A DNA stretch of 64,000 nt from Serratia liquefaciens (GCF_027594825.1 NZ_CP088930.1:3595019-3659018); one strand, 5' to 3'. Shown: positions 30,912 through 41,638, numbered from the stretch's first letter. Translations and numbers: made by a program. Notes: generated by a model from the letters alone, not told the origin.

Positions 30912-31301
30912 GGTCCAACTCCCAAATATATTCTATTGAGGACAATTCGAAGGCCGAGGAATATGCCCTTTTAGCCTGCGTTTGTCAATGAATTTGTGCA
31001 AATAAGCGCCGTTTGTACGGGCGGCACTTGCTACGTTGTGATGGCGCAGGATTTTACCAGCTTCGGTCATGGGAATACAGTCTTTCGCGAGAAAATTCAC
31101 CAATGATTTGCCAGGGGGGTCGCAACCCATTGGCCGCAGTCGGTAATCACGCGGATGACGCCGGATAAACTGCGGTTAGGGCGTTTCACCTGCAGATTAT
31201 CTCCGGTATGGTATGTCTATTACATAAAGGCACCAATCGCGGGTTAACCTTAACCGCTGTACAAGGTATAATCCGGCGATTTCCACTGTTTTGAGCCAGC
31301 T
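30912..31301. other. 390-base divergent intergenic region rpsT/ribF
   Basis: The region contains the rpsT promoters (minus) and the ribF promoter candidate (31244-31272). A 65-codon minus-strand frame (30933-31130) shows no family resemblance and probably does not code. Confidence 0.45.
31244..31272 (+). promoter_or_regulatory. Candidate promoter of ribF-ileS-lspA-fkpB-ispH
   Basis: A perfect -10 TATAAT (31267-31272) lies 17 bases after a weak -35 TTAACC (31244-31249), 29 bases before the ribF ATG. The -35 lies inside the short inverted repeat GGTTAACCTTAACC. Confidence 0.55.
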
Positions 31302-32240
31302 ATGGAGCTAATTCGCGGCATTCACAATATCCGGGCACGCCACCATGGTTGCGTGCTCACCATCGGCAACTTTGACGGCGTACACCGCGGTCACCAAGCG
31401 TTGCTGGAGCAGCTGAAACAAGAGGGGCAACGCCTCGGGCTGCCAGTGATGGTCATGATCTTTGAGCCGCAGCCGCTGGAAATGTTTGCAGCGGACAAGG
31501 CACCGGCCCGTCTCACGCGTTTGCGTGACAAGGCCAAATATCTGGCGCAGGCGGGCGTTGATTACCTGCTGTGCGTCAAGTTTGATCCGCGTTTTGCCGC
31601 CAACACGGCTCAGGCGTTCGTCGCCGAACTGCTGGTGGAAAAACTGGGCGTGAAATTCCTGATGGTTGGGGATGATTTTCGCTTTGGCGCTACCCGCCAG
31701 GGCGATTTTCCGCTATTGCAAAAAGCCGGGAAAGAATACGGTTTTGAGGTGATCAGCACGCCGACCTTCCGCGAGGGCGATCAACGCATCAGCAGCACGG
31801 CGATCCGCAATGCGCTGCGCGATGACGACCTGGCGCAGGCGGAAACGCTGCTGGGCCACCCGTACAGCATTTCTGGTCGGGTGGTGCACGGCGATGAGCT
31901 GGGTCGTACCATCGGCTTCCCGACCGCCAACCTGCTGCTGAAGCGCCTGGTTGCCCCGGTGAAAGGGGTTTATGCGGTAGAAGTTTATGGTCTGGGGCCT
32001 GAGCCGCTCCCTGGCGTAGCCAATATCGGCACGCGCCCAACCGTTGCCGGTGTGCGTCAGCAGCTGGAAGTCCACCTGCTGGATGTCACAATGGATCTTT
32101 ACGGGCGCCATATAGACGTGGTGCTCCGCGCGAAATTGCGCAATGAACAGCGTTTTGCTTCGCTCGATGCCCTGAAGCAGCAAATCGCCAATGATGTGGT
32201 GACGGCCCGAAAGTTCTTCGGGCTACAGACACCGGTTTAA
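31302..32240 (+). CDS. ribF: Bifunctional riboflavin kinase / FAD synthetase
   Basis: This 312-residue enzyme makes FMN from riboflavin and then FAD. The N-terminal FMN adenylyltransferase domain (about 1-180) has '[16 protein letters not shown]' near residue 22 and 'RISSTAIR' near 165. The C-terminal riboflavin kinase domain (about 185-310) has '[11 protein letters not shown]'. Length equals E. coli RibF (313). It is first in a tight cluster with ileS, lspA, fkpB and ispH. Confidence 0.98.
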   Translation: MELIRGIHNIRARHHGCVLTIGNFDGVHRGHQALLEQLKQEGQRLGLPVMVMIFEPQPLEMFAADKAPARLTRLRDKAKYLAQAGVDYLLCVKFDPRFAANTAQAFVAELLVEKLGVKFLMVGDDFRFGATRQGDFPLLQKAGKEYGFEVISTPTFREGDQRISSTAIRNALRDDDLAQAETLLGHPYSISGRVVHGDELGRTIGFPTANLLLKRLVAPVKGVYAVEVYGLGPEPLPGVANIGTRPTVAGVRQQLEVHLLDVTMDLYGRHIDVVLRAKLRNEQRFASLDALKQQIANDVVTARKFFGLQTPV

Positions 32241-32272
32241 TCTCTATAGCCGAAAACGGAACCGAGAATCTA

Positions 32273-35089
32273 ATGAGTGACTACAAGAATACCCTGAACT
32301 TGCCGGAAACAGGGTTCCCGATGCGCGGCGATCTGGCCAAGCGTGAACCTGGCATGCTGCAACGTTGGTATGAACAGGATCTGTACGGGATTATTCGTAC
32401 TGCCAAAAAGGGCAAAAAATCCTTCATTTTGCATGACGGCCCTCCGTATGCGAACGGCAGCATTCACATTGGTCACTCGGTTAACAAGATTCTCAAAGAC
32501 ATTATTATCAAGTCGAAAGGGATGTCCGGCTTCGACTCGCCTTATGTTCCGGGTTGGGACTGCCACGGCCTGCCGATCGAACTGAAAGTTGAACAGCTGT
32601 ACGGCAAGCCGGGTGAGAAACTCTCCGCCGCGGAATTCCGTGTGAAGTGCCGTGAGTACGCCGCAGAGCAGGTTGAAGGTCAGAAGAAAGACTTTATCCG
32701 TCTGGGCGTGTTGGGCGACTGGGATCACCCGTACCTGACCATGGACTTCAAAACCGAAGCCAATATCATCCGCGCGTTGGGCAAAATCATCGACAACGGC
32801 CATCTGCTGAAAGGCGCCAAGCCGGTGCACTGGTGTACCGATTGCCGCTCTTCGCTGGCGGAAGCGGAAGTGGAATATTACGACAAGACTTCGCCGTCGA
32901 TCGATGTGGCTTTCCACGCGGTTGACGCGGCTGCCGTGGCGGCCAAGTTTGGCGTTACCAGCTTCAACGGCCCGGTTTCCCTGGTGATCTGGACCACCAC
33001 GCCGTGGACCTTGCCGGCTAACCGCGCGATCTCTTTGCACCCGGAATTTGCTTATCAATTGGTACAGGTTGAAGGTCAGTGCCTGATCCTGGCGGCTGAA
33101 CTGGTGGAAAGCGTAATGAAGCGCGCCGGTATCAGCTCATGGACCGTGCTGGGCAGCTGCAAAGGCGCCGATCTGGAACTGATGCGTTTCGAACACCCGT
33201 TCATGGGCTTCGACGTGCCTGCGATCATGGGCGAACACGTCACGCTGGATGCCGGTACCGGTGCGGTCCATACCGCCGGTGGCCACGGTCCGGATGACTT
33301 TGTCATCAGCCAGAAATACGGTCTGGAGATTGCCAACCCGGTAGGGCCGAACGGCTGCTACCTGACCGGCACTCATCCGCTGCTGGACGGCAAGTTTGTC
33401 TTCAAGGCCAACGATCTGATCGTAGATCTGCTGCGTGAGAAAGGCGCACTGCTGCACGTGGAAAAATTGGTTCACAGCTACCCATGCTGCTGGCGTCACA
33501 AAACGCCAATCATCTTCCGCGCAACGCCACAGTGGTTCATCAGCATGGATCAGAAAGGCCTGCGCAAGCAGTCGCTGGAAGAGATCAAAGGCGTACAGTG
33601 GATCCCTGAATGGGGCCAGGCACGTATCGAAACCATGGTTGCCAACCGTCCGGACTGGTGTATTTCGCGTCAGCGTACCTGGGGCGTGCCGATGTCGCTG
33701 TTCGTGCACAAAGACACCGAGCAACTGCACCCACGCAGCGTTGAGCTGATGGAAGAAGTGGCGAAGCGCGTTGAGCAAGACGGCATCCAAGCCTGGTGGG
33801 ATCTGGACGCGGCCGATATTCTCGGCGCGGATGCTGCCGACTACGTCAAAGTGCCTGATACCCTGGACGTGTGGTTCGACTCCGGTTCTACCCACTCTTC
33901 CGTGGTCGACGTGCGTCCTGAGTTCCAGGGCCACGGTGCCGACATGTATCTGGAAGGCTCCGATCAGCACCGCGGCTGGTTTATGTCATCGTTGATGATT
34001 TCCACCGCGATGAAGGGCAAGGCGCCATACAAAGAAGTGCTGACCCACGGCTTCACCGTTGACGGTCAGGGCCGCAAGATGTCCAAGTCCATCGGCAACA
34101 CCGTCAGTCCACAAGACGTGATGAACAAGCTGGGTGGCGATATCCTGCGCCTGTGGGTGGCCTCTACCGACTACACCGGTGAAATCGCGGTGTCTGACGA
34201 GATCCTCAAACGTTCCGCCGACTCTTACCGCCGCATCCGTAACACCGCGCGCTTCCTGCTGGCCAACCTGAACGGGTTTGAGCCAAGCACCGATTGCGTG
34301 GCCCCGGAAGACATGGTGGTACTGGATCGCTGGGCGGTGGGCCGTGCACTGGCGGCGCAAAAGGATATCGAACAGGCTTACGCCAACTACGATTTCCATG
34401 AAGTGGTGCAGCGCCTGATGCAGTTCTGTTCGGTCGAGATGGGCTCCTTCTATCTGGATATCATCAAGGATCGTCAGTACACCGCGAAGAGCGACAGCGT
34501 CGCCCGTCGCAGCTGTCAGACCGCATTGTTCCACATCGCGGAAGCGCTGGTTCGCTGGATGGCGCCGATCATGTCGTTCACCGCCGATGAAATCTGGAGC
34601 TTCCTGCCAGGCAAACGTGCCCAATACGTGTTCACCGAAGAGTGGTACGACGGTCTCTTCGGCTTGGCCGAAGGTGAAGGCATGAACGACGCCTTCTGGG
34701 CCGAGTTGCTGAAAGTGCGCGGCGAAGTGAACAAGGTGCTGGAGCAGGCACGTGCCGACAAACGCCTGGGGGGTTCTCTGGAAGCGGCGGTCACGCTGTA
34801 TGCCGATGCCGAACTGGCCGAGCGTCTTAACAGCCTGCAGGATGAGCTGCGCTTTGTGTTGCTGACCTCGGCGGCGCGCGTTGCTCTACTGGCCGATGCG
34901 CCGGCGGATGCACAAACAGCAGAATTGGTGAAAGGTCTGAAAATTGCCTTCAGCACCGCAGAAGGTGAGAAGTGCCCGCGCTGCTGGCATTACACCACCG
35001 ATATCGGCCTGGTGGCGGAGCATGCAGATCTTTGCGGCCGCTGTGTGATCAACGTAGCCGGTGACGGCGAAAAGCGTAAGTTTGCCTAA
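32273..35089 (+). CDS. ileS: Isoleucyl-tRNA synthetase
   Basis: This 938-residue class I synthetase charges tRNA-Ile and edits mischarged valine. The HIGH motif is in '[13 protein letters not shown]' (near 58-70), and KMSKS in 'GRKMSKSIG' (near 602). The editing domain is inserted at about 190-400. The C-terminal zinc site is formed by CPRC (near 902) and CGRC (near 922). Length equals E. coli IleS (938), consistent with the mupirocin-sensitive eubacterial type. Its TAA directly abuts the lspA ATG. Confidence 0.99.
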   Translation: MSDYKNTLNLPETGFPMRGDLAKREPGMLQRWYEQDLYGIIRTAKKGKKSFILHDGPPYANGSIHIGHSVNKILKDIIIKSKGMSGFDSPYVPGWDCHGLPIELKVEQLYGKPGEKLSAAEFRVKCREYAAEQVEGQKKDFIRLGVLGDWDHPYLTMDFKTEANIIRALGKIIDNGHLLKGAKPVHWCTDCRSSLAEAEVEYYDKTSPSIDVAFHAVDAAAVAAKFGVTSFNGPVSLVIWTTTPWTLPANRAISLHPEFAYQLVQVEGQCLILAAELVESVMKRAGISSWTVLGSCKGADLELMRFEHPFMGFDVPAIMGEHVTLDAGTGAVHTAGGHGPDDFVISQKYGLEIANPVGPNGCYLTGTHPLLDGKFVFKANDLIVDLLREKGALLHVEKLVHSYPCCWRHKTPIIFRATPQWFISMDQKGLRKQSLEEIKGVQWIPEWGQARIETMVANRPDWCISRQRTWGVPMSLFVHKDTEQLHPRSVELMEEVAKRVEQDGIQAWWDLDAADILGADAADYVKVPDTLDVWFDSGSTHSSVVDVRPEFQGHGADMYLEGSDQHRGWFMSSLMISTAMKGKAPYKEVLTHGFTVDGQGRKMSKSIGNTVSPQDVMNKLGGDILRLWVASTDYTGEIAVSDEILKRSADSYRRIRNTARFLLANLNGFEPSTDCVAPEDMVVLDRWAVGRALAAQKDIEQAYANYDFHEVVQRLMQFCSVEMGSFYLDIIKDRQYTAKSDSVARRSCQTALFHIAEALVRWMAPIMSFTADEIWSFLPGKRAQYVFTEEWYDGLFGLAEGEGMNDAFWAELLKVRGEVNKVLEQARADKRLGGSLEAAVTLYADAELAERLNSLQDELRFVLLTSAARVALLADAPADAQTAELVKGLKIAFSTAEGEKCPRCWHYTTDIGLVAEHADLCGRCVINVAGDGEKRKFA

Positions 35090-35599
35090 ATGAGTAAACC
35101 AATCTGTTCGACCGGTCTGCGCTGGCTGTGGCTGGTGTTGGTGGTGTTGGTACTGGATTTCGCCAGCAAACAGTGGATCCTCGGTAACTTTGTGCTGGGC
35201 CAGACCCAGCCGCTGATCCCGTCGTTCAATCTGTTTTATGCGCGCAACTACGGCGCCGCCTTCAGCTTCCTCGCCGATCACGGCGGTTGGCAGCGCTGGT
35301 TCTTTGCCGGCATCGCCGTCGCTATCGTGGCGGTGTTGTTGGTGATGATGTACCGCAGCCAGGCGCAGCAAAAGCTGAACAATATTGCCTATGCTTTTAT
35401 CATCGGCGGGGCGCTCGGCAACCTGTTCGATCGCCTGTGGCACGGCTTTGTGGTCGATTTCATCGACTTCTACGTAGGCGACTGGCATTACCCGACCTTC
35501 AACCTGGCGGACAGCTTTATCTGCGTGGGGGCGGCGATGATCGTGCTGGAAGGCTTCTTGTCGCCGGCGAGCAAAAGCGCAAAGAGTAAAGGTGAGTAA
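35090..35599 (+). CDS. lspA: Lipoprotein signal peptidase (signal peptidase II)
   Basis: This 169-residue inner-membrane aspartyl protease with four helices cleaves prolipoprotein signal peptides before the lipid-modified Cys. The catalytic Asp motifs are '[14 protein letters not shown]' (near 115) and 'FNLADSFI' (near 142). 'NYGAAFSFL' near residue 54 is the third conserved block. The start directly follows the ileS stop with no gap, indicating coupling. Confidence 0.98.
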   Translation: MSKPICSTGLRWLWLVLVVLVLDFASKQWILGNFVLGQTQPLIPSFNLFYARNYGAAFSFLADHGGWQRWFFAGIAVAIVAVLLVMMYRSQAQQKLNNIAYAFIIGGALGNLFDRLWHGFVVDFIDFYVGDWHYPTFNLADSFICVGAAMIVLEGFLSPASKSAKSKGE

Positions 35600-35600
35600 T

Positions 35601-36071
35601 ATGACGGCTCAGGTTAACGGTAACAGCGCAGTGCTGGTTCACTTCACGCTGAAACTGGAAGACGGTTCGACCGCAGAATCTACCCGCAGCAGCGGCAAAC
35701 CGGCGCTGTTCCGTCTGGGTGACGGCAGCCTCTCGGCACCGCTGGAAGCGGAATTGATTGGCCTGCGTGCGGGCGACAAGTGCGCCTTTACCTTGCAGCC
35801 GGAAGCCGCATTCGGTGCGGAGAACCCGGACCTGGTCCAGTACTTCTCACGCCGCGATTTCGCGGAGACCGGGGTACCGGATGTGGGCACCATCATGCTG
35901 TTTACCGCCGTCGACGGCAGTGAAATGCCGGGAGTGGTGCGTGAAGTGGCGGAAGATTCGATTACCGTTGACTTCAACCATCCGCTGGCGGGCCATCCGG
36001 TAAGCTTCGACATTGAAGTCCTGGAGATTGATCCCGTGCAGGAGGAGACGCATGCAAATATTGCTGGCTAA
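35601..36071 (+). CDS. fkpB: FKBP-type peptidyl-prolyl isomerase FkpB
   Basis: This 156-residue SlpA-type FKBP has the FK506-binding domain with an inserted IF domain. Marks: '[16 protein letters not shown]', 'FRLGDGSLS', 'MPGVVREV' and '[21 protein letters not shown]'. The ATG at 35601 gives the same N-terminal length as E. coli FkpB (12 residues before VHF); a GTG nine bases upstream is possible. The C-terminus runs about seven residues beyond E. coli and overlaps the ispH start by 20 bases. It is a cytoplasmic folding helper. Confidence 0.94.
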   Translation: MTAQVNGNSAVLVHFTLKLEDGSTAESTRSSGKPALFRLGDGSLSAPLEAELIGLRAGDKCAFTLQPEAAFGAENPDLVQYFSRRDFAETGVPDVGTIMLFTAVDGSEMPGVVREVAEDSITVDFNHPLAGHPVSFDIEVLEIDPVQEETHANIAG

Positions 36072-37005
36072 CCCACGTGGCTTCTGCGCCGGGGTTGATC
36101 GTGCGATCAGTATCGTAGAGCGCGCACTGGAAATTTACGGTGCGCCTATCTATGTGCGCCACGAAGTGGTGCATAACCGCTATGTGGTGGATAGCCTGCG
36201 CGAGCGCGGGGCGGTGTTTATTGAGGAGATCGCTGAAGTGCCGGACGGGTCGATTCTGATCTTCTCGGCGCACGGGGTTTCCCAAGCGGTACGGGCTGAA
36301 GCCAAGGCGCGCGATCTGACCATGCTGTTTGACGCGACTTGTCCGCTGGTAACCAAAGTGCATATGGAGGTGGCGCGCGCCAGCCGTCGTGGCACTGAGG
36401 CGATCCTGATTGGCCATGCCGGTCACCCGGAGGTGGAGGGCACCATGGGCCAGTACAGCAACCCGAAAGGGGGCATGTATCTGGTTGAGTCGCCGGACGA
36501 CGTGTGGAAGCTGCAGGTGAAGGATGAAAGCAACCTGTGCTTTATGACGCAAACCACGCTGTCGGTGGATGACACTTCTGACGTGATCGATGCCCTGCGC
36601 AAGCGTTTCCCGAGCATCATCGGGCCACGCAAGGACGACATCTGCTATGCCACGACCAACCGCCAGGAAGCGGTGCGTAACCTGGCCGGGGATGCGGACG
36701 TGGTGTTGGTGGTGGGCTCGAAGAACTCATCCAACTCCAACCGTCTGGCTGAGTTGGCTCAGCGCGTTGGCAAGCCGGCTTACCTGATCGATTCCGCTGC
36801 GGATATTCAGGAAGCCTGGCTGAAGAACGCGACTAACATCGGCGTTACCGCCGGTGCGTCTGCCCCTGACGTGCTGGTACAGGATGTTATCGCCCGTCTG
36901 AAAGCCTTGGGCGGCCTTAACGTCCATGAAGTCAGCGGTCGTGAAGAGAATATCGTGTTTGAAGTGCCAAAAGAGCTGCGGGTCGATATCCGTCAGGTTG
37001 ACTAG
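36052..37005 (+). CDS. ispH: 4-hydroxy-3-methylbut-2-enyl diphosphate reductase
   Basis: This 317-residue Fe-S enzyme performs the last step of the MEP isoprenoid pathway, forming IPP and DMAPP from HMBPP. The cluster cysteines are Cys12 ('[10 protein letters not shown]'), one near 96 ('[11 protein letters not shown]') and one near 197 ('[10 protein letters not shown]'). The active-site 'NSSNSNRL' is also present. The ATG at 36052 lies within the end of fkpB, preceded by GGAGG; a longer in-frame start at 36013 is not favoured. It is the last gene of the ribF cluster. Confidence 0.98.
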   Translation: MQILLANPRGFCAGVDRAISIVERALEIYGAPIYVRHEVVHNRYVVDSLRERGAVFIEEIAEVPDGSILIFSAHGVSQAVRAEAKARDLTMLFDATCPLVTKVHMEVARASRRGTEAILIGHAGHPEVEGTMGQYSNPKGGMYLVESPDDVWKLQVKDESNLCFMTQTTLSVDDTSDVIDALRKRFPSIIGPRKDDICYATTNRQEAVRNLAGDADVVLVVGSKNSSNSNRLAELAQRVGKPAYLIDSAADIQEAWLKNATNIGVTAGASAPDVLVQDVIARLKALGGLNVHEVSGREENIVFEVPKELRVDIRQVD

Positions 37006-37308
37006 GGCACAGTGGTAAATAAATGAACGGGGAGCTTAGGCTCCCCGTTTTGCTTTTGGGGAACGGGGGCTGGAGGAAATATTAGAACGGGGGAGGAATA
37101 GGATGTAATTCAAATTTTCTGCTATTTAAAGTCAAATTTGTTCTGACAATTTGAATTAATGAAAAAGGAAGTGCTTATATAGACAGTAATAAAGTTATTA
37201 AGACTAATATCATTAGTCTGCAATCTAAATAAAAGCTGGTGTTGGTCAGCAAAGGGCTGAGTGGTTAAATAACTAAATTAATTGTCGTTGCAGACACTGT
37301 TTATTTAA
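37006..37308. other. 303-base intergenic region ispH / LysR gene, AT-rich
   Basis: After the ispH terminator the sequence becomes very AT-rich (37080-37310), unlike the GC-rich backbone. It marks the left edge of the accessory block that replaces rihC of E. coli. No repeat, integrase or att-like duplication was recognised. Confidence 0.45.
37026..37053 (+). terminator. ispH terminator
   Basis: AACGGGGAG (37026-37034) pairs with CTCCCCGTT (37041-37049), followed by TTGCTTTT. Confidence 0.85.
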
Positions 37309-38232
37309 TTAAGTTCGCAACTGGTTAAAAGAATTTTTCTCTTTTTGCTGCAAATGGATTTTCATATGCTCAAGCAAGCGGCGAACTTTTAAAGGTTGGC
37401 TGTCCCGGCGTGGCATAATCGCATAGCAATTAATCTCCGGTAATCGCCAATCAGGCAGCACTTCCACCAAATCGCCGTTGTGTAATTCACGCTCAACATT
37501 GACAAAGAAATTACGGATGATCCCTTTGCCCGCCAGCGCCAGTTCTTTCATGGCCATACCGTTATTGGTAAATAAACGGCCGGTCATTCTCAGCCGATGT
37601 TCGTCACCGTTATGGTGGAGAAGGCGAACAAACTGCGGGTTGCCCAAAGGAGTAAAAGTCACCCATTGATGCCGGGTTAACGCTTGTGGGCTATCAGGAA
37701 TGCCATGGCCGGCAAGGTAGGCCGGTGAGGCACACAACACTTCGCGAAAGCGCGCCAGGCGGGTGGAAACATAGCTGGAGTCCGCCAGGACGCCGCCGCG
37801 GATCGCCAGATCAATGCGCTGGCCTATCAGGTCAATCTTCTCGTCATGGATCTCCAACCTCAGCGTGATGCGCGGGTGATCGTCAAGGAAGCTTTGCAGT
37901 GCAGGCACCAAATAGTGAGTGGCGAACTCGGTAGAGGTCGCGACGCGCAATTCACCACTCAGTTCACCACGCAGGGCGGCGATACGTTGTTGCCCCCGTT
38001 CGGCGGCATGCAGCATTAAAACGCAGTCTTCATAAAAACAGAGCCCGGCTTCGGTCAGGCTCAGTGAACGAGTGGAACGCAGAAGTAATTGAATGCCCAG
38101 CTCGTTTTCCAGCAGGCGGATATGCTGGCTGACGGCAGAGGTGGTAATGCCTAATTCTTTAGCTGCCATGCTGAACGCGCCGCAATCGACAACTTTAGAA
38201 AAAATGGCCATGCGCTTTAGAATATTACTCAT
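37309..38232 (-). CDS. LysR-family regulator divergent from the isonitrile cluster
   Basis: This 307-residue LysR regulator has an N-terminal winged helix (about 1-60: 'MAIFSKVVDCGAFSMAAKEL', then 'TTSAVSQHIRLLENELG'). The effector domain (about 90-295) contains 'GELRVATSTEFATHYLVPAL' and 'AGKGIIRNF'. It belongs to the CrgA/DsdC-like group common in enterics. It is divergent from isnA with a 192-base gap. A perfect 17-base palindrome with T-N11-A symmetry sits six bases before its start (38238-38254), suggesting autoregulation and control of the cluster. The inducer is unknown; the regulatory link is inferred from position. Confidence 0.9.
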   Translation of the reverse strand: MSNILKRMAIFSKVVDCGAFSMAAKELGITTSAVSQHIRLLENELGIQLLLRSTRSLSLTEAGLCFYEDCVLMLHAAERGQQRIAALRGELSGELRVATSTEFATHYLVPALQSFLDDHPRITLRLEIHDEKIDLIGQRIDLAIRGGVLADSSYVSTRLARFREVLCASPAYLAGHGIPDSPQALTRHQWVTFTPLGNPQFVRLLHHNGDEHRLRMTGRLFTNNGMAMKELALAGKGIIRNFFVNVERELHNGDLVEVLPDWRLPEINCYAIMPRRDSQPLKVRRLLEHMKIHLQQKEKNSFNQLRT

Positions 38233-38237
38233 AGTTT

Positions 38238-38254
38238 GTTAAGTTCAACTTAAC
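38238..38254. promoter_or_regulatory. Perfect palindrome, LysR-type operator candidate
   Basis: GTTAAGTTCAACTTAAC has 8-base arms around a single C and contains the T-N11-A LysR motif. It lies between the divergent LysR gene and isnA, overlapping the LysR leader region. Confidence 0.65.
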
Positions 38255-38424
38255 CAAGATTGTTAATTATACGGGCTAATAATATAGCACTATCTCTTCT
38301 ATATTGCCTGAAGCAGATAAATCTCAGTGGTGAGTATTATTCCCTGATGATGCCTCTTTTTTCGAAAAGTCTTATTGCGTTTGTGAATAAGTCACCTGCG
38401 CCATGATCTGAACAGGAGTTAATT

Positions 38425-39390
38425 GTGGACAGTGCCCGTATTGAAAAAATATCGTTAAAGATCCTTCATGAGCTATTGCAATATCGGCGTCGGTTCCCAG
38501 GAATGGAAACATCAAATTCCGAGGAAGAGCTGCTCGTTACTCAAGTGCAATTGCCGCGCATCCGGGCGTTCATTGAACAACAACAGCGGATTGAGTTTGT
38601 ACTGCCTGCCTTTCCAACAAAATCACCCAATACCAATAAGGTAATTGGTGCGGTGCCCGATATGGCGGAACGCCTGTCGCTGATATTCCTTAATTCCCTC
38701 TGCCAGCGTATTCAGCTTTATTATCCGCCGGGTGCACATATTGTCATCTGTTCGGATGGTCACGTCTTCGGCGATTTAATCCGCGTCAGCGACGATGCCA
38801 TCAACCACTATCAGCGCGAAATTGAAACTCTGCTGCATGAGGTTGGGGCCACGCACCTGAGCGTATTCAACCTGGGGGACGTGGAAGGGCTGGCGGAACA
38901 TACCGACGACTACGACTTGCTGCGCCAGTTGCTGGTCGACGGTTATGCCGAACCGGAGTCGGCAATCAAACAACAGCTGATGGAAAGCGAGCAAGGGCTG
39001 CAACTGTACCGCGCCATTACCCGTTTCCTGTATGAAGACAGTCAACTGCCGGGCTACAGCGGCTCGAATGCCGCGCTGCAGAAAGACGCCAAGCTGCGGG
39101 CCTGCGGTGTGATCCAACGCAGCTGGGCCTGGGGCAATTTGCTGGCTCAGCATTTCCCGGCGGCGATCCGCTTGTCGATCCACCCGCAGCCTGCGGACAG
39201 CCTGAAAATAGGTATTCATATGATGCCGACCAAAGATGATTGGCTCACGCCATGGCACGGCGTCGCGGCCAACGTCAACGGACAGTTCGTGCTGATGAAA
39301 CGCAAAGACGCTCAGGAGTTAGAGGGCGAACTGGTGGCGATCCGCGGTACGCCAAGCCATTACCTGATTGAACAACCTCAAGTGGTGTAA
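38425..39390 (+). CDS. isnA: Isonitrile (isocyanide) synthase, PvcA/IsnA family
   Basis: This 321-residue protein belongs to the Pvc/Dit1 isonitrile synthase family, which converts the amino group of L-tyrosine or L-tryptophan into an isocyanide using ribulose 5-phosphate as carbon donor. The hallmark 'FPTKSPN' is at 63-69, followed by 'GAVPDMAERLSL' (75-86). Also conserved are 'ICSDGHVFGDLI' and C-terminal 'GIHMMPTKDDWLTPWHG'. GTG start with AGGAG upstream; the gene is intact and of family length. It is first in an isnA-isnB-glycosyltransferase operon. Whether Tyr or Trp is the substrate cannot be told here. The symbol follows usage for the Xenorhabdus/Photorhabdus homologues. Confidence 0.92.
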   Translation: MDSARIEKISLKILHELLQYRRRFPGMETSNSEEELLVTQVQLPRIRAFIEQQQRIEFVLPAFPTKSPNTNKVIGAVPDMAERLSLIFLNSLCQRIQLYYPPGAHIVICSDGHVFGDLIRVSDDAINHYQREIETLLHEVGATHLSVFNLGDVEGLAEHTDDYDLLRQLLVDGYAEPESAIKQQLMESEQGLQLYRAITRFLYEDSQLPGYSGSNAALQKDAKLRACGVIQRSWAWGNLLAQHFPAAIRLSIHPQPADSLKIGIHMMPTKDDWLTPWHGVAANVNGQFVLMKRKDAQELEGELVAIRGTPSHYLIEQPQVV

Positions 39391-39480
39391 CACGCCACCT
39401 TGCGCTCGCTATCTTGGCGAGCGTGTTTTAACGGCACGGTTGCCGTGTGAGCAGCAAATTTGCTTCAAGGAGAGTCACCG

Positions 39481-40344
39481 ATGGACAAGCAACAATTGAA
39501 CTGCCGTATTGAACTCAATAGCCCCTTTGGCGCTGTATTGACCCCAGAACGCCCAGGGCAATCCATCAGCGAGCTGCCGGTGGCGGCGTTGCGGGCGCTG
39601 GCACAGCAGCATCACCTGCTGGTGCTGCGCGGCTTCGATTCCGGTTTTACCGATCCTCGGGTACTGACCCGTTATGCCGGCAATTGGGGCGAGATCATGA
39701 TGTGGCCCTTCGGCGCGGTGCTGGATGTGAAAGAACATCCAGACGCCAAGGACCATATTTTCGACAGCAGCTATGTGCCGCTGCACTGGGACGGCATGTA
39801 TAAACCGACCATCCCGGAATTTCAGCTGTTCCACTGCGTAGCCGCGCCCTCGCAGGATGAAGGCGGTTGCACTACCTTTGTCGATACTACGCGCCTGCTG
39901 GCCAATGCCGATGAGTCGCAACTGGCACAGTGGCTGACGGTGTCGATCTCATACCGAATCAAGCAGGTGGTGCACTATGGTGGCGAGGTTTGCTCGCCGC
40001 TGGTGGTAACGCACCCGAGCGGGAGTGGGCTGATCATGCGCTACAACGAGCCGCCGACAGAGGGGAAGAAATTCCTCAACCAGCATGCGCTGGAATATCA
40101 CGGGGTGCCGGAAGATCAGCAGGAAGCGTTCCATCAGACTCTGCAACAGCATCTCTACGATCCGCGCCACTATTACGCCCACCAGTGGCAGCAGGGCGAT
40201 GTGGTGATCGCAGACAACTTCTCGCTGCTGCACGGGCGTGAAGGCTTTACCGCCCGCTCGGCCCGCCATTTGCAACGGGTTCATATACAGAGCAACCCGG
40301 TGTGCGCCAATCTGGCGCTGAAACCGGCCAACGCAGAGGCTTAA
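39481..40344 (+). CDS. isnB: Fe(II)/2-oxoglutarate-dependent oxygenase, PvcB/IsnB family
   Basis: This 287-residue TauD/TfdA-family enzyme has the iron-binding facial triad His102-x-Asp104 in 'LHWDGMY' and His251 in 'LLHGREGF'. The 2-oxoglutarate Arg is in the following 'RSARHLQR' (262 or 266). Partners of isonitrile synthases use it to oxidise the isocyano-amino acid, typically by decarboxylative desaturation to an aryl-vinyl isonitrile. The ATG at 39481 follows CAAGGAGAG; an earlier TTG is not favoured. It lies 90 bases after isnA and five bases before the glycosyltransferase gene. The exact product outcome (vinyl isonitrile or coumarin-like) is not predictable by eye. Confidence 0.9.
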   Translation: MDKQQLNCRIELNSPFGAVLTPERPGQSISELPVAALRALAQQHHLLVLRGFDSGFTDPRVLTRYAGNWGEIMMWPFGAVLDVKEHPDAKDHIFDSSYVPLHWDGMYKPTIPEFQLFHCVAAPSQDEGGCTTFVDTTRLLANADESQLAQWLTVSISYRIKQVVHYGGEVCSPLVVTHPSGSGLIMRYNEPPTEGKKFLNQHALEYHGVPEDQQEAFHQTLQQHLYDPRHYYAHQWQQGDVVIADNFSLLHGREGFTARSARHLQRVHIQSNPVCANLALKPANAEA

Positions 40345-40349
40345 GAGTT

Positions 40350-41624
40350 ATGGCACGTATACTGATGACCGCCGTGGCAACGCCCGGTCACGTTTACCCA
40401 ATGCTGGGCATTGCCCGGCACCTGATCGCACAAGGGCACCAGGTTCGGGTGATGACCGGCGCGTTGTTCCGTGAACGTGCGGAGGCGATAGGGGCGAAGT
40501 TTGTTGCCTTCGATCCGAAGGTCGATTTCGACTACCGCTATCTCGAGGAACATTTTCCGCAACGAGCTGCACTGCCGCCGGGCAATGAGCAGATGGCGCT
40601 GGCGTTGAAAGACTTCTTCGCCGCCCCAATCCCGTTGCTGAATCAACAGCTGCGTACGGTGATCGCCGCCGAGGCTACCGATCTGCTGATGGTGGAAAAC
40701 TGTTTCTACGGGGTATTGCCGCTGCTGCAGGTGGAGGATCGTCCTCCGGTTATCGGTATCGGCGTAACGCCGCTGTCATTCTCGTCTGAAGATTCCATCT
40801 TCTACGGGCCGCGCATTCCTCCGGCGCTGTTGCCGCGGGAGTTGCGTCGCGAACAGCTGGTGGATGACGCTACACGTGCCTTGATAGATGAGGTGCAGCA
40901 GAGTTTTGATGCCGCGATGACGCAATCCGGTGGCAGGCCGCTGCACCAACCCTTTAGCGATGCCTTGATCGGCGGTTGCGATCGTTTCTTGCAACTGGCG
41001 ACCCCTGCGCTGGAGTATCGGCGTGACGATCTGCCGGCCAGCGTACGATTTATTGGCCCGTTGCGAAGCGCGTCGGCGCAACCGCCTGCCGATGCTCTTT
41101 GGGATGAAGCCGATCAGCGGCCGCTGGTGATTGTCAGCCAGGGCACACTGGCGAATGTCGATCTGCACCAGTTGATTGTTCCGACGCTTAAGGCGCTGGC
41201 ACAGTTACCGGTACGGGTGCTGGCGACCACCGGTGGTCGTTCGGTCGACGGGCTGTCGGATCTGCTGCCGGACAATGCCAGAGTACGGGAGTTTATCTCT
41301 TTCGAACACTGGCTACCGCGGGCCGCGGTGCTGATCACCAACGGCGGTTACGGTTCGATCAACTACGCGTTGGATCAGGGTGTGCCGTTGATTATCGCCG
41401 GTACCGGCGAGGACAAGCTCGAGGCGGCTTCTCGGGTGGTGGCGGCTGGCTGCGGAATTAATCTGCACACCAGCAATCCGGATGAGTCGCAACTGCGTCA
41501 TGCCGTGCAGCAGATCCTGACGCAACCGGCTTATCGGCAGCACGCGGCATGGGTTCAGGCCGATTACGCCCGCCATGATGCGCTGGCGGCTATCGCCAAA
41601 GAGGTGGCGGCGTTAACTGCTTGA
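40350..41624 (+). CDS. Glycosyltransferase, UGT/MGT (GT1) family, isonitrile tailoring
   Basis: This 424-residue GT-B protein has an N-terminal acceptor domain 'TAVATPGHVYPMLGIARHLI' and a C-terminal nucleotide-sugar domain. The signature reads 'LITNGGYGSINYALDQGVPL' followed by 'IIAGTGEDKLEAASRV'; the NGGYG form replaces the plant-type HCG and is usual in one bacterial MGT branch. It is expected to glycosylate the phenol or related hydroxyl of the isonitrile made by IsnAB, as in rhabduscin. No nucleotide-sugar gene is adjacent, so the sugar donor comes from elsewhere. The ATG at 40350 is five bases after the isnB stop; a longer frame from 40302 is rejected because it overlaps isnB. Confidence 0.9.
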   Translation: MARILMTAVATPGHVYPMLGIARHLIAQGHQVRVMTGALFRERAEAIGAKFVAFDPKVDFDYRYLEEHFPQRAALPPGNEQMALALKDFFAAPIPLLNQQLRTVIAAEATDLLMVENCFYGVLPLLQVEDRPPVIGIGVTPLSFSSEDSIFYGPRIPPALLPRELRREQLVDDATRALIDEVQQSFDAAMTQSGGRPLHQPFSDALIGGCDRFLQLATPALEYRRDDLPASVRFIGPLRSASAQPPADALWDEADQRPLVIVSQGTLANVDLHQLIVPTLKALAQLPVRVLATTGGRSVDGLSDLLPDNARVREFISFEHWLPRAAVLITNGGYGSINYALDQGVPLIIAGTGEDKLEAASRVVAAGCGINLHTSNPDESQLRHAVQQILTQPAYRQHAAWVQADYARHDALAAIAKEVAALTA

Positions 41625-41638
41625 ATCGCCTTAATCAC

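Noticed and set aside
30933..31130. 65-codon frame between rpsT and ribF
   Set aside because: No family resemblance and no convincing initiation signal; it occupies the promoter region.
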